The notes: generated from the letters alone by a model not told the origin. Counted from the first letter of the stretch, positions 1 through 13,453 are shown. The stretch: 64,000 nt of DNA from Pardosa pseudoannulata (GCA_032207245.1 CM063502.1:111703199-111767198); one strand, 5' to 3'. Program-made: numbers and translations.

Positions 1-600
1 TTTTATGGTTATATATTATTAATATTAATTATCAAAATGATGCATTACTGTGCTAATAAAACATGGATTTTCTTATTTCAATTATGGACTTAGTGTGCAG
101 ACCTAAAGAATAATGACTTATTGTTTAGGCCTGCGCGCTAAAGTTACTTCCAGTTTTTGTTATATTTATTATACGTAAAATAACTTTTGAAATTTGTAAC
201 TTATAAACTCACTTTTTACAGTAAAGAGTATATAATTATAGTTTTATGAACCACCGTTGTATTAATGCTATCAATATATTTAAATTTTTAGTATGATAAA
301 GGTTAAATTTAAACAAATTTCTCAACAGCTTTTAATTTTTTAAATTTAAAAAGGTCATCTCTAAACTCTTATTTTACAGAATAAAATGGATTTATTATTT
401 CAATTTGGTATAAAATTTCAGTTTATAGTATATATATTTCATATGTTATCTTGCGATTCAGATAATGTTTTCTATTTGGTGTGAATATTTTGTGTTATTA
501 TAGAAAACATACTACACGAAATGACAGAACTAAGCAAGCTTTCAAACTAGAGTGTTATTAACCCCCTTCACTTTTAATCTCGTATTTGTATACTCTTTAA
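1..600. other. AT-rich spacer, no gene seen
   Basis: No open frame, RNA gene or recognisable repeat was found. The composition is strongly AT-rich, with homopolymer runs and frequent stops in all frames. Confidence 0.6.
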
Positions 601-772
601 GCAGCCGATGCTGAACAATTCCCGAATGGTCAGGGTTGTGATACTCAGTATCGGAGTTCGTACATTCGAATTGGGTATGGATGTAGGTAGGCGTTCAGAA
701 TAGGCTTTAAGCAGTAGGTTCCGTTCTCATTAGCTTAGGTGGAAAAAAAGCAGACCATAGAGATCTAAACCA
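601..772 (+). mobile_element. tRNA-derived SINE, family 1, copy 1 (diverged)
   Basis: This segment aligns by eye with the reverse complement of the better copy at 27006-27195. The tRNA-like head comes first, with GGTCAGGGTTGTGATACTCA and a decayed B box CATTCGAATTGGG. A diagnostic body block GGCTTTAAGCAGTAGGTTCC follows, then a tail ending TAAACCAA. Sense orientation is set by the B box lying 5' of the body. The tail runs straight into a (TA)n array with no spacer. It is heavily mutated, so the exact ends and any target duplication are unclear. Confidence 0.7.
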
Positions 773-775
773 ATA

Positions 776-860
<85 letters not shown>
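773..860. repeat. (TA)n microsatellite
   Basis: About 88 bp of nearly pure TA dinucleotide, interrupted by single G substitutions (for example ATAGTATA). It starts immediately after the 3' tail of the SINE at 601-772, so the tail may have seeded it. Confidence 0.97.
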
Positions 861-861
<1 letters not shown>

Positions 862-2174
862 AGCAGTCGATGTGTTAAATTCTTCGTAATTCGTATGTGC
901 ATACTTCGCTTACGTTAAATATTATATACACACATAGTAATAATACACACATACGCCCCAAACAGTTAAAGCATTAACTGCGCAAGGCGTATATATGTGC
1001 CTGCAGTCTTAAAGGGGTTAAAGAACTTTTAAAAATTAATTTATGAAAAGGAGAAAGGCATTTTCTTATAAATTGAAAAAAAGCTGTTATGATAACAATT
1101 TTCAGTCTCGACGGTTAATATATCCCGTTAAATGCTTTATAATTTTCAATCGATATTCACTTATGGATTTTTAGCTAAAAAGAAAGGTTGACTTTATAAA
1201 GCTTTATTGTAAATTAACTTAGCTATAAAGCTTTCTGCATATATGCATTCGATTACAAATATTCACATTATAAAGCTTTTTTTACATGAAACATTTGAAA
1301 ACTTTAGTTTTTGAAATGGACTAAATATATACTAGAAAATAAATTAAATTACTAGACTTTTTTTACGAAATACTTTTTGTATACAATAAAATAAATCTGT
1401 ATACATTTTCAGTTACGACTTCATTTAGAATTTTAAAAATTAAATTAAATATATGAAAATCTTAATTGTTCATGAAAATATATTTTATGGATAAATGAAC
1501 TATTAAATCGAATAAATGAATAATACCTTAATATATTCAAAATGTATTTCAATTATTTATGTGGTCAATATATATTACAACTTTTAAAAATTGACCTTAA
1601 AATAATTAACATTTTTTAAATGTTGTTTAGTTATACTTCAATTTATATGAGTGCAGATTGTAGTAATTCTAGTTGTTAATTTGCAAAAAAACTTAATATC
1701 CTCTATCCTCTTAAATCGTAAAAAAATAAATTTTTATTTGGATTTGATTTGTTTGATTGCAAAATTAATGTCTTCGAAAATGTGGATAATTACTTAAAAG
1801 CCAATGAAATTTGAATATTCAATATTACTTTTGGATGTATTATTATTCTTTGAAATTTAGAATTATTGCAAATGCTTTGTACAGATTCATTTTTCATTTT
1901 ACACAGATGTCCTTTTTTATATAAAATACCAATCTACAATAAAATGTGTTATGGTACATATTCGCGAAAAAACTAAGGAAAAAATAATAAAAATAAAAAC
2001 TTTTATTTATACTTTTACAAACCTCTTAACAGTACCTTTATGTATATAATATCCGGATTTTGCGTTTTTAACTTTTATTTTAACTGACATTCATTTTATC
2101 TGTTGCACGTTAAATTATTCATAAACTCCAAAAGTTTATGAGAAATATGCATAAGGTGTGTACCAAATCTTATT
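861..2174. other. AT-rich spacer with three TATAAAGCTT motifs
   Basis: No gene is seen. The 10-mer TATAAAGCTT occurs three times between about 1195 and 1280 (starts near 1195, 1224 and 1271), a loose local repeat of unknown meaning. Confidence 0.5.
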
Positions 2175-2523
2175 AATATACACAAAAATTCAAAAAATGA
2201 ATTAATATTATTTTACTTTTTTTGTACGGTGGGGTAATATTTGTGACACTGGGAAAGGGATGTAGGTGACAAAAAATTGAAATTCCCTCTTTTGTGTTTA
2301 AAAGAATCGAAGTTCTTAGGTAAATGAGGAAAAGAGTAAGCTGCTAATATACACAAAAATTTAAAAAAGAAAATGAATTAATATTATTGATCATTTTTTG
2401 TACGTTGGGTAATATTTGTGATACTGGCATTAAAAGAGATGTAGGTGACAAACATTTAAAATTCCTTTTTTGTGTTTAAAATAACCGAAGTTCTTAGGTA
2501 AATGAGGAAAAGAGTAAATTGCT
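2175..2523. repeat. Two-unit tandem repeat, about 171-bp unit
   Basis: Units begin at AATATACACAAAAA (2175 and 2346). Shared landmarks are GGGTAATATTTGTGA, GATGTAGGTGACAAA and GAAGTTCTTAGGTAAATGAG. The units differ by scattered substitutions and small indels. Confidence 0.9.
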
Positions 2524-2938
2524 AGACCATGTTATTCAATTTCTGTCGACCTTAAAGGATAGCTCAGGTATTAAAATATAATTAATGACTTATAATTCAT
2601 TTACTATGTTTTATTTTATTGAATAGCAGTTGCGTATTTTCAATTTCTCTACAAAAATATTAATTTTATGAATATTTTATTCATTATCATTAAATTCAAT
2701 CATTAATCCTTTAACTTAACCCTTAATTTGGGTAAGTCCGCTACACCGGTCATGTATATTTATAACTACTATATAACATAATTGTCAGTGTTCGCCACAG
2801 CGGACATTAATTATCTCAAAAATGGAAAATGATATATATTTTTGTTTATTTTACAGAGATCCTAATGTCTATACAGACATGGGAAAATAACAGAAATTGA
2901 AATTAAAAAATATTTGAAAATACATCTTGTCAAATTAA
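2524..2938. other. AT-rich spacer with a short inverted GTCCGCT pair
   Basis: No gene is seen. GTCCGCT near 2737 and its reverse complement AGCGGAC near 2800 flank about 60 bp, a possible remnant of a very small foldback element. The evidence is weak. Confidence 0.35.
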
Positions 2939-3568
2939 CCCTCCGAGTGGAACACATCTAGAAAAAAATTCTCCAAAATACGCTGATGTCAGTGGCCAAA
3001 GTGTTCTATGATTTTTACCTTCACCCTTTGTCGACTAGAATGGAATATGGAAAACCTACCCTCCTTATTCTCCCTTTACTTCCAGTTATATATAGATATA
3101 TAACTAGATATTATAAATTGTTAATTTTTAATACACATAAAGCTCTTCAGGTCTGGAATATTTTCTCATAAGAAATAATGGATTCTAAAAGTACAAATAA
3201 AAATATTCGTTTAGAGACATTTTTACGAAAGTCATCCATGATATTTAAGGAGTGCAATTAGAGATACATCTGTCACCGCAAACGAAATACTTAGAAATAA
3301 AGATTTACAAAGCCATGAAATGCTATCAGTGTCTTTGTGCTTCAGGGGGTATGGTTACATCCCTCAAGAAATGTCAGTGAAATAGGGGTGCAGTTCCTAA
3401 GCAGTAGACCTGACCCTCCTACCTTAAAACTCCATGGAGGAAAGCACTGGCAAAAATGTACGTTACATTCATTTTCGGAGCGTTTTTGGAGGTCGAAAAT
3501 TGTACGTTTTGAAGTCATCATCGGTTTGGCGGAATTGTACGTGCGAACCACTTAGAGGGTTTTAAGGG
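2939..3568. mobile_element. Candidate TTAA-bounded non-autonomous DNA transposon (piggyBac-like MITE)
   Basis: The left side reads TTAA then CCCTCCGAGTGG. The right side, reverse-complemented, reads TTAA, CCCT, an extra 8-bp block, then TCTAAGTGG, so a CCCT..AGTGG inverted terminus lies next to TTAA on both sides. TTAA targets and CCCT-type termini are typical of piggyBac superfamily elements. The interior (3330-3560) is richer in G+C than its surroundings and has no coding capacity that I recognise. The right-hand insertion in the repeat weakens the case. Confidence 0.35.
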
Positions 3569-3940
3569 TTAAGTACTTCCCAAAAAATTTTTTTCTCTTA
3601 TACTGTAAAATGTGTTTTTTTTTCAACTTGCACCTTTTACATTTTCAGAGCCTGAATTATCTTCATCCTTTTAGTAAAAGTGTATTCGCTTCTTATTCTT
3701 AGTTCAATTTTCTATAAGAATAGATGTAAAAGGATCGAATTTTCAGCAAAATTTCATCCAGCCGAAGTCCACCGTAGCCTTCCGAAGATACTAACATAAA
3801 AAATAAATAAATAAATAAGGGCATGCAGGAAAACTGTCTAGGCAGTAAAACTAAATTTAGACACAATTTCCAAATGTTGGGGGAAAATAAAACTAAGGAA
3901 TACAGTGCGCTTGCCATGAAAAATTGAAAGAGTTGGAAGG
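3569..3940. other. Spacer, no gene seen
   Basis: Contains a short AAAT/AATA tetranucleotide run near 3798-3820 (AAATAAATAAATAAATAA). No other structure was noted. Confidence 0.5.
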
Positions 3941-4540
3941 GTATAATAATGAGAATTGTAATATAGGGATTTTAGCGTTTAAGCCAAGAGAAAATACTGA
4001 AATTGCATATAAACAAATTTGAAACTGTATGTAACATATGAGAGAAGCGATGGCGATAGTATTTGTATGAAGAATTTCTAATTAGAAATTAGTGATCAAT
4101 CAGTTTACTTAATTATATACAACAAAAATTTCATATAATAATGAGAATTGTAATATAGTGATTTTAGCGTTTAATAGAACCAAGATAAAATACTGAAATT
4201 AAATATAAATAAATTTGAAACTGTATGTAACATATGAAAGAAGCGATGGCTATAGTATTTGTATGAAGAATTTCTAATTAGAAATTAGTGTTAAATCAGT
4301 TTATTTAATTATATACAACAAAAAATTCATATAATAATGAGAATTGTAATATAGTGATTTTAGCGTTTAATAGAGACAAGAGAAAATACTGAAATTGCAT
4401 GCATATAAACAAATTTGAAACTGTATGTAACATATGAAAGAAGCGATGGCTATAGTATTTGTATGAAGAATTTCTAATTAGAAATTAGTGATTAATCAGT
4501 TTATTTAATTATATGCAACAAAAGATTTCATATAATAATT
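3941..4540. repeat. Three-unit tandem repeat, 192-196-bp unit
   Basis: Units start at ATAATAATGAGAATTGTAAT near 3943, 4135 and 4331. Each carries AAGCGATGGC and the palindrome-like TTCTAATTAGAAATTAGTG. Divergence between units is low (scattered substitutions), so the duplication looks fairly recent. Confidence 0.93.
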
Positions 4541-6237
4541 AAGAATGCTATGAAATTTAATTCCTTTATTTTATGCATTTACGAATAGATGAGTAAATAC
4601 ATTTATATGATATACATAATTCATGTAGTTCTGTAATATCTTGTTTAAATATGTATTATATATTTTTTTTCAAATTTCCCCACTTTTCAAAATTTAAATT
4701 ATACTTGTTTAATTTATTTAAGAGTGCTGATTAAAATACTTCAGTATAACTATACACTTTTATTCAAAAATGCTCCATTGTTAGTTTAAAATGTTTTACA
4801 CTTGAATGAAGCGAGACTAGAAATTCACGCTATAATGAGAAACACCATTCCCATTTATGGTAAGCATTAAAATTACTGATAATAGAATAACTACTTACCA
4901 GGGGAGTGAAACATTCTCCTTCAGTACACTGAGAGTGGGATAAATTTACATTTGTGATGTAAATGAAAACAAAATAATGAAACATTTTAAACGAAACGAA
5001 ATAGTTAAAGATAGTTCTGAGTATGATACAAGAATGCTTAGTGTGTTTCAGTCACGCTTGCTGCAAAGACAGCAAGCAAGTGAATTTCATTCTCATAGCT
5101 ACCTGTAACTATTCTTAACACGTGCTAGATTATAAATATATAGTAAAAAGTATGACTACAAGCATTTATAGTATACGAACAAATTATAAAAGTAGAGAAA
5201 ACTTTTATAAATGAAGTACAATCATAGAATAATTTATCATTATTTATTAAGTTTAAATTATTAAGTTTTATTTATGAAGTTTATCAACGTTTTATTTATT
5301 AAGTTTAAAGCATTGAATACTTAATACTTTAAAGACCAGTTATCAATGCCAACAACATTCATAGCCCTTTAGGTTAAAAAAAAAATTAAGAGGTGAACTG
5401 ATGCGACTGCTTTAAATATTGTACAATAAATGCTATCAGCTTTTGAAAATAAAACAATTATTTTATTGGGAAATACAGATTACAAAGGATAAACCTCTAA
5501 AGAAACATATGTTAAAAGAAATGAAAGATCTTTCAGGATACCATCACATTTATGAAGTTATGGAACATGCCAAATTCTAATTCATTTATAATTCTAATGT
5601 TAATATTTAAATTATTATATGAATGTGAGTTAAATTTTATAGAGAAATGTGAATAAGTATTCATTTGCTTTATGGTTATATTTCAAAATAACATCACTTC
5701 AAGATTTATTTTATGATTTTATTATTTCTACAAATACAAAATCCAGTTCTACGTTCCGAAGCATCACACTTAATTTGATAATGATTAATGATATAAATTT
5801 CGAAGGGAAAGAGTATATTCTTGTTTTGCAGCTTATTCCAAATAAGGTAATTGCATTGTATGCAAGTTCAGCGTTTCTTTAAAGAAAATGATCATCCGCT
5901 TAAGCTTCAACACGCCATGGTTTAACAATATCCAATTCACAAAAGAAACCATTAACTGTCGTACTTTTATTTTAACCGAAATATAATCTTCACACAAAAA
6001 ACAGAGGAAGCAAAACTTAACAATTATGTTTCTTTTTCCTTTACTTTAAAAATTACAAATACTTACCTAGAGAAAGCGTGGTAATATTTACAGTTAGAAT
6101 TAACAGGAATGAGTAATGTTTATGGAAAATGGTTTCAAAGTATTCGCGAGCAGAACTGAGTAACTACATATTTTATTCCCTTTGTTCTGCAGGATAGCTG
6201 CAGGTGTTCTTGAAATGATTTAAAACTTAATACAATT
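4541..6237. other. AT-rich spacer with a 7-bp hairpin
   Basis: No gene is seen. At 5057-5076, CTTGCTG and CAGCAAG pair around a 6-nt loop. A 77-codon frame at 5649-5882 has no recognisable domain and looks like chance. Confidence 0.5.
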
Positions 6238-6990
6238 CCTTTATTAATGCACACAAACAATTCCTTACTCTTATTTACGAAAGCTTCCGTTTGCATGCGC
6301 TAATATTACAGGAAGTAGAATTACTATTTATTTTATATTTTTGCATATGTTCACCATCAAACTTTAATCATAGTATTAAACGTCTTTTTAAATATATTTT
6401 GCTTTAAATAGAGTATATCTTTATATGAGATATCTCGCTAAGTATTATACTATTACTGAAATAATTACTTATTTACTTTAAATGTAGGAAATATATTAAA
6501 TTCTCACTAGTAATATTTTCTTTTTAATATTTGACGAAGTCCTTTATTAAAGCACACAAACAATTCCTTACTCTTATTTACGAAAGTTTCTATTTGAATA
6601 AGCTAATATTATAGGGAGTAGAATTACTATTTATTTTATATTTCCGCATATGTTCACCATCAAACTTTAATCATAGTATTAAACATTAAATGTCTTTTTA
6701 AATATAATTTGTTTTAAATAGAGTATCTATAGTATGATATCTACCGCTAAATACTATACTATTACTTAAATAATTACTTAAATATAGTAAATATATTAAA
6801 TCCTCACTAGTAATATCTTCTCTTTAATATTTGACGAAGTCCTTTATGAATGCACACAAACAATTCCTTACTCTTATTTACGAAAGCTTCCATTTGCATA
6901 CGCTAATATTGCAGGAAATAGAATTAATTACTTAAATGTAGTAAATATATTAAATTCTCACTAGCAATAACTTCTCTTTAATATTTAATG
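6238..6990. repeat. Tandem repeat, about 300-bp unit, two full and one deleted unit
   Basis: Units begin with CCTTTATTAA/CCTTTATGAA near 6238, 6541 and 6841 and share CACACAAACAATTCCTTACT. The third unit jumps from the GAATTA block straight to TTACTTAAATGTAGTAAATA, an internal deletion of about 140 bp. Confidence 0.92.
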
Positions 6991-8280
6991 AAGTTAACTG
7001 CATAATTTAGAGGTAAAACTGAATATTAGCAATGTAGTGTTGTATTAAAAACTATTAAAGTAAAATGGAAAAAAATTATAAAATTCATGAAAGCTGCAAA
7101 AACTTTTTGAAGCATAAATAAATAATTCACTTTTTAAGTTATTCCTAAAATTTGTTCGATTTCTTAGGATATTGATCGCAAGAATTCGATCTAGCTTGTT
7201 AAATCAATTCTATAGCAAAAATCTCCTAACTCATTTCAGACCTGAAGAATCCTCCCGTCGGAACTTCTAGTAAAAAAGGGGAGAAAAAAATCACTTCCTA
7301 TCTCCTGACGATTGTGCCGCAACATCAAATGGTGACATTATTCAGAGAAGCAGCTATTGATCGCAAGAAGAAGCCACCTGCTCCAATTCCTCGTGGTGGG
7401 AAGATACGAAACGATTTGCTAGCGAAGGGAAAAGTAATTATTAAAGGATAGGCCATTGAAAATGATGCCAGTAACTATTTCCTTCAAGTGATTTAGCTCT
7501 CGAACTACCAATCGCCATCCCATAATACTCTTTCTACTTCCATAAAGGTATGCATCCCTTGGCATTCTCGCCATCCTAGCTCAGGTGATGGTTTTAGTAA
7601 ATCATTCATGCGAATGGAATGACCCCTCCATTGGCAGTAAATACACGCTAAAGCCATTTCCGAAATAGAAATGCGTATGAAATTTTCATTTAATCGGGTA
7701 AGTTCAAAATATACACATGTTTAATTAACTAAATTCCCGAAATACGCTCAGAAAATGTAGTCGTTCGAAGAGCACGCGCCAGTGACAAATTTTATGTCAG
7801 AAAACCTTCAAAATAGACAAACTGGGAGAAAAATTGACAAGAGAGCTTTCGGTATCTTTAGATTAGATTACGGATGAAGCGAAAACCCCCTTTTTGCTAT
7901 GATAAATGGTTATTAAAGCGTCGGTGTTAGCTCGCTTCGTCATTGAGGAACTTCCATTAATGAGAAGAGTTAACAACCCCAAATCAATCTTGAATGTTGC
8001 GAAAGTGTGTTTATATTTGGCAAATAATTTATGGGGAAATAATTTAATTAAGGTAAATACGTTATTCATTCAATAAACTTTAAGAACTAGTTATGAATAT
8101 GGAATAAACATTTTTTAATCGTATTTAGAAAATTTTCAGCAGTTTAATAAGGGTAACTAAAAATATTATTACACATGTACTGGTAAATCAAGTTTTAAAC
8201 ACTATATGCAATTTTTACAATTCTCTGAAATTCTCTATAGTTTTAACACCTAAATAGAGACATCTAATGTTGCTTTAAGA
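6991..8280. other. Spacer with a compositionally balanced patch (about 7200-7700)
   Basis: No long open frame is present. The patch has clearly more G+C than the flanks and few homopolymers, and it matches no repeat seen in this window. It could be an old unrecognised insertion or a conserved non-coding element. Nothing in the sequence decides between these. Confidence 0.35.
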
Positions 8281-8283
8281 AGA

Positions 8284-8451
8284 TTTGGTTTGGTTTGGAG
8301 TGGTACGGTCTACTGTTCTGTTCATAAGGGCTTATAAGACCCGGACCTACTGCTTAAAGCTGATTCCAAACATCCATGACAGCAATGACATTCGATCCTA
8401 CGAACTCTGGTTTCGAAGAGCATCGCTCTACCATTCAACCATCGTTCAGCT
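8284..8451 (-). mobile_element. tRNA-derived SINE, family 1, copy 2
   Basis: Read on the plus strand this starts with the tail TTTGGTTTGG, then CTACGGTCTACT-like sequence, GACCTACTGCTTAAAGCTGA and a decayed reverse-strand tRNA head (ATTCGATCCTACGAACTCTG). The orientation is minus. A roughly 13-bp block between the body and the B box is missing relative to the 27-kb copy. No convincing target-site duplication was found. Confidence 0.8.
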
Positions 8452-11400
8452 AAAATGTGACTACGAAAAGATGCAAAATAGAGATAATGAAAAATTACAA
8501 TTCCTTATCAATATAAGTAAATCTCAAAAAATTGAAAGGTAACCATACATATTTTTTTCAAAAATTGTTATTTCATATTCCTTGTGACATTGAGGCAATC
8601 AAACCTTGAATATTTACCCGTGGAATATTTACCCATGTACTTAGATATCCTGGCTTTAAAAAATCTTTTGCCTTATCAAATCTTTATGATTCGTGCATTC
8701 TTTTTATGTGCATTTAAAAGAAAAGAAGGATAAGAATACCGACATAAAAAGTGTGTGCAATAAAGAAGAAATGATTTTCTTTTAAAACAGCCTATACGCC
8801 GTATTGTAGAAAAATACGTTATCGGTTAATGTTTTGTCGTTGACTGAATATTCAGCATTTATTAGGCACTATTAGATATTAAAACAAGTATTCTAAAGCA
8901 GTACTCCAAACTCACAGTACTTAACTTACTGAAATTAATCCGTTAATTGTTTTTCCAATGCAGTATTAAGTAAGTGTTAAACTTATTACTATATATTACT
9001 GATATTACAAAAATTAAGTAGAATTTAATATCTAAAGAAATAAAGACTTAAATGAAATTCCACATTAGTATAAGGAAACTTTAATACTAAATGTATTTAG
9101 AAATCAAGCACAAGGTTAAAAAATTAAGTCTAGTTAATTTTAAAAATGTAATAAGTACAATTTTATATGAACTGAAAATGTATTATATTATCATTAACCT
9201 AAACGGTTAAAAGGGGATAATAACACGCTTCAAAAACTATATAATTGAAAGGGTGCACAAATTTACTTTGTCAAACTTATTAAAACGTTGCTAAAAATGC
9301 ATTATCGCTTTCATGTCAAGCTTGTTAAAAGGTTGTACTGAAAAGCTTGATTTAACCTTAATCTATTCAGTTTTTGTAAACTAGGAAGGTTGCAACAAAG
9401 GTTTACGCAAGTTCTTCATAATGTTATATCCTTGTTATCGACAACCTTGTGAAAAGGTTTTATCCTTGACTCTGATAAGGTAGAATAAAGGTTATGAAAA
9501 CCTTTTATTGCTTTCTGAGTATTTTCAGAGATAGTTTGAACATACTTTCAAAACAATCCACAAAACTGTTACACTAATATATAAAGTCATCATAAACTGA
9601 AACAAACTTTTATATGTTGGGTTTTTTTTTTATTTATTTTGAGATTTAATTCAGATAGCTTTGCTCTCCTAAATTTTGTCTCCATAGGCAGTCATCTACT
9701 ATTCTTACTTTCTATGTCCAACTTCGTCTACTTTAATCAGACATAGTTCTAAATCACTAGTCTTTCGTTATAAGAATGCATTTTTAAAATCAAGTCTCAA
9801 TACTGTCAGACGAAATTCGGCAAAGAATCCCAAAAAATTTAGGATCCATTACCTCTGCTCAGTTAGACATTTAATAGAAGTTTTATAGTTCCATGTACAT
9901 CAACAATCATATCAGATGTAATGAAATATTCTGAGAGCTTAAACAATTTGAGTATTTGCTATTTAAAATATGAATTTAAAGTAAAATGATTGGTTTGAAA
10001 TATTAAATGTTATAACTACTTAAAACCGCAACCCACTAAAATAACTGCAAAATATATTCTCTATCAAAGATTTTTTATTGCCTCAGTGCATTTCCCATTT
10101 AAATATAATGACTTAGATACTCTTACATCTTTGCATTTTTCTAAATGTAGCGTCGTGCACTAAGCAAAACTTTTAATGATACTCAAAGCTTACAGTTATT
10201 TCTTCAAAATGAAGCACTAAAGCAACTTGCATGTAAAAAAGCAAGCTAAAGAAAACGTTCCTTTAGTAGTTTTTAAAACTTTTACGCAGAAAAATTGACA
10301 AAATTTCAAAAATGTCTGTTTTTCATTTTCATCTATTATTTCTTTTTAAAAAATATTTGACATAATTGATGGCAGGAGAGAGTTTTTGAAGTCATCTTAA
10401 CAATCCATCATGATTCTATTCAATAACATTTTTTCTTCCCGTATTTTAAGACAGAAATCAAAAAATAAAATTCTTATAATCATCTACTCTAACTCGAAAA
10501 ATGTTCCGTTATTCCGTTAGGAATTTATTACATAATACGTTATATGAAATCTGAAATGCAGGGAAAAAAATTGCAGCGAACAGAGATACAAAACATTCTA
10601 AAATAAACTTTTCTTAATATTTCTGCCTCTGAACACTCACCATTTTCTTTCAAAAAATATGCAGCTTTTAAAAATTGCATATAATAACAGTTTTTCTTAA
10701 AAACCTCATGTTTCATTCATAGTCTTAAGAAAATAAAAGTTAAAGAAAACTCTTTGTTTAACTCTTTTTGAGTCATTTGTCTGAAGTAAAAAAATTTAGT
10801 TACTTTATACATAAATTATAACGAGAATAAAATTTAAATAATGTTTATTTAAATTTGGTTAGACATTTCTTTAGAAAATATACTCGTTATCATAATTAGT
10901 TATTTTATTACTACGTTTTAATCTTTAAACACAGTAATTTAGCATTATAGAAAAAGATTACATTTTTTAAAAAGCAGACTTTAAATGAGCTGGTAATACA
11001 TATTATTTAAGTCTCTAACTTCTTTTATTCTCAGAATAAAGAATATTTTATTCTAATAAAAGAGAAAGATAACCACAATGATAAAAGCAATCTAGTCCTG
11101 AAACATCCAAATTTATCGTAATTGTTAGAATTCTGTAGGATTTAATGAAATATTTTTGGCATTTATTGAGTAAAAAATTCATTAAGTGACATTTGTAAAG
11201 AATTTCCAACATTTTTATTAATCACGATAAAAAAAGAACCTGGATAATTAAGAAAAATTCTGAGCTCTAACGTTCTTTTTTTTTAAAGAAATGATTCAGT
11301 GATATCTTTCAAAGTATTCGCAAAAATTTCTTTGAATAATAAACTCACTTTTCTTTTCGCTTTGATACAGTCAATAAGGTAATTATACGTAAGAAAACTA

Positions 11401-11555
11401 TTTGATAAGTGCCGTGGCAAAGCGTAAGCTAAAATATTCATTCTAGTTAAGAATCTATCATTAGGAAAATGCCTACTAGAAAAGAATTAAACACTTTTTC
11501 GTTCTCTCGAAAACGGAAGGAGAGTTTTTTTTTTATATTTTTTCCCCGTCTGAAG
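8452..11555. other. AT-rich spacer with AAGGTT/AACCTT foldback cluster
   Basis: No gene is seen. Between about 9320 and 9510 the hexamer AAGGTT or its complement AACCTT recurs about eight times. Two pairs can form short hairpins: AACCTTGTGAAAAGGTT and AAAGGTTATGAAAACCTTT. The rest is unremarkable AT-rich DNA. Confidence 0.45.
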
Positions 11556-12846
11556 TGTAATGTTCCTCAGTGAATGCTAAAATGCTAGGGTGCAGCTGAA
11601 AAATTATCTCCTTCAAGACCCAGAAGTGAGACTTAATTTCCGTCCGCTTCCGCTCATCAGTTATCTTGATTTTTTTTTTTTCCTTTCCTCTATCGCTTTC
11701 GGCTTTTGCAAGTTCCAGAGATGCGAGAAAACATTTTCAGCAGCGAAAACTTCCTGCATGTCAAATTCTCGCTGTAGCTCAAAGTAAATAATCTTTTTCA
11801 TGATGTTTCATGATTCCCATAATCTATTTTGAAATATATATTTTTTAAAGTTTTAGATAATTTTAAAGTTTTCATTTATATTTTATATTATTATATATAT
11901 ATATTTTTCAATCTGGTCCGGATTTTAAAGAAATTGTAAATTAGATATTTAAAAATATTCAGACAAGAAATATAACAGGGAATTCAGACAAGCATATGCT
12001 ACGATATAGCGACTGTTGTTTGGTAGTATTGGGAAGTTCGTTTAAAACTGTGAGCTGTTAAAGTTTTCATTTATATTTTATATTATATTATATATTTTTT
12101 TTCAGTCTGGTTTGGATTTTAATGAAATTGTAAATTAGATATTTCCAAATATTCAGACAAGAAATATAACAATGAATTCAGACAAGTATATGCTACGATA
12201 TAGCGACTGTTGTTTTGTAATATTGGGAAGTGTGTTTAAAACAGTAAGCTGTTAAAGTTTTCATTTATAATTTATATTATATTATATACTTTTTTTTTTC
12301 AATCTGGTCCGGATTTTAAAGAAATTGTTAATTAGATATTTCCAAATATTCAGACAAGAAATATAACAGTGAATTCAGACAAGCATATGCTACGATATAG
12401 CGACTGTTGTTTGGTAGTATTGGGAAGTCCGTTTAAAACTGTAAACTGTTAAAGTTTTCATTTATATTTTATATTATATTATATTTTTTTTCAATCTGGT
12501 CCGGATTTTAATGGAATTGTTAATTAGATATTTCCAAATATTCAGACAAGAAATATAACAGTGAATTCAGACAAGTATATGCTACGATATAGCGACTGTT
12601 GTTTTGTAATATTGGGATGTGTGTTTAAAACAGTAAAGATATATTAATTTATGCAACATACGGATTTAATAGCAATATTTTTCAATTCAATTCCTAGGAT
12701 CATTCCAATATTTTATATTACAGGCATGCAAAATATAATGATACTCGCTTTCAAAAGTCAGTTAAGTCGTATCCTAAATAGTAATTAAATGTATGGAAAC
12801 CTAAATCAGAGTTCATGAAGCCATACAAATAGGAAGTATGATAAGC
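11556..12846. repeat. Repeat complex copy A, with four 195-bp sub-units
   Basis: The first and longest copy of a local repeat family. It opens with GCTGAAAAATTATCTCCTTC and GAGACTTAATTTCCGTC, then TTTTCAGCAGCGAAAACTTC. Four tandem sub-units follow, starting AAAGTTTTCATTTATA near 11865, 12060, 12254 and 12451, each with GCTACGATATAGCGACTGTT. A shared 3' block (ATATTAATTTATGCAACATA) comes last. Copies B, C and D lie downstream at 12847, 13885 and 15462. Confidence 0.9.
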
Positions 12847-13374
12847 ATTTTCAGCAGCGAAAACTTCCTGCAAGTCAAATTCTCACTGTAGCTCAAAGTA
12901 AATAATCTTTTTCATGATGTTTCACGATTCCCATAATCTATTTTGAAATATATATTTTTTAAAGTTTTATATAATTTTAAAGTTTTCATTTACATTTTAT
13001 ATTATATATTTTTTTCAATCTGTCCGGATTTTAAAGAATTTGTAAATTAGATATTTCCGAATATCCATACAAAGAATATAACAGAAAATTCAGACAAGCA
13101 TATGCTACGATATAGCGACTGTTGTTTGGTAGTATTGGGAAGTGTGTTCAAAACCGTAAAGATATATTAATTTATGCAACATACGGATTCAATATCAATA
13201 TTTTTGAATTCAATTCCTAGGATTATTCCAATATTTTATATTACAGACATGCAAAATATAATGATACTCGCTTTCAAAAGTCAGTTAAGCTGTATCCTAA
13301 ATAGTAATTAAATGTATGGAAACCTAAATCAGAGTAAGTTCATGAAGCCATAAAAATCGGAAATATGATAAGCT
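12847..13374. repeat. Repeat complex copy B, one sub-unit
   Basis: Directly follows copy A in the same orientation, starting at TTTTCAGCAGCGAAAACTTC. It keeps only one of the 195-bp sub-units and the shared 3' block. Similarity to copy A is very high, consistent with a recent unequal exchange or tandem duplication. Confidence 0.9.
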
Positions 13375-13453
13375 TAATTACATTATTTTCAACATGATCA
13401 TTATTTTAGCACATTAAATCCTTAGTAAGACATGTGGTATATGTTCTGACTTT

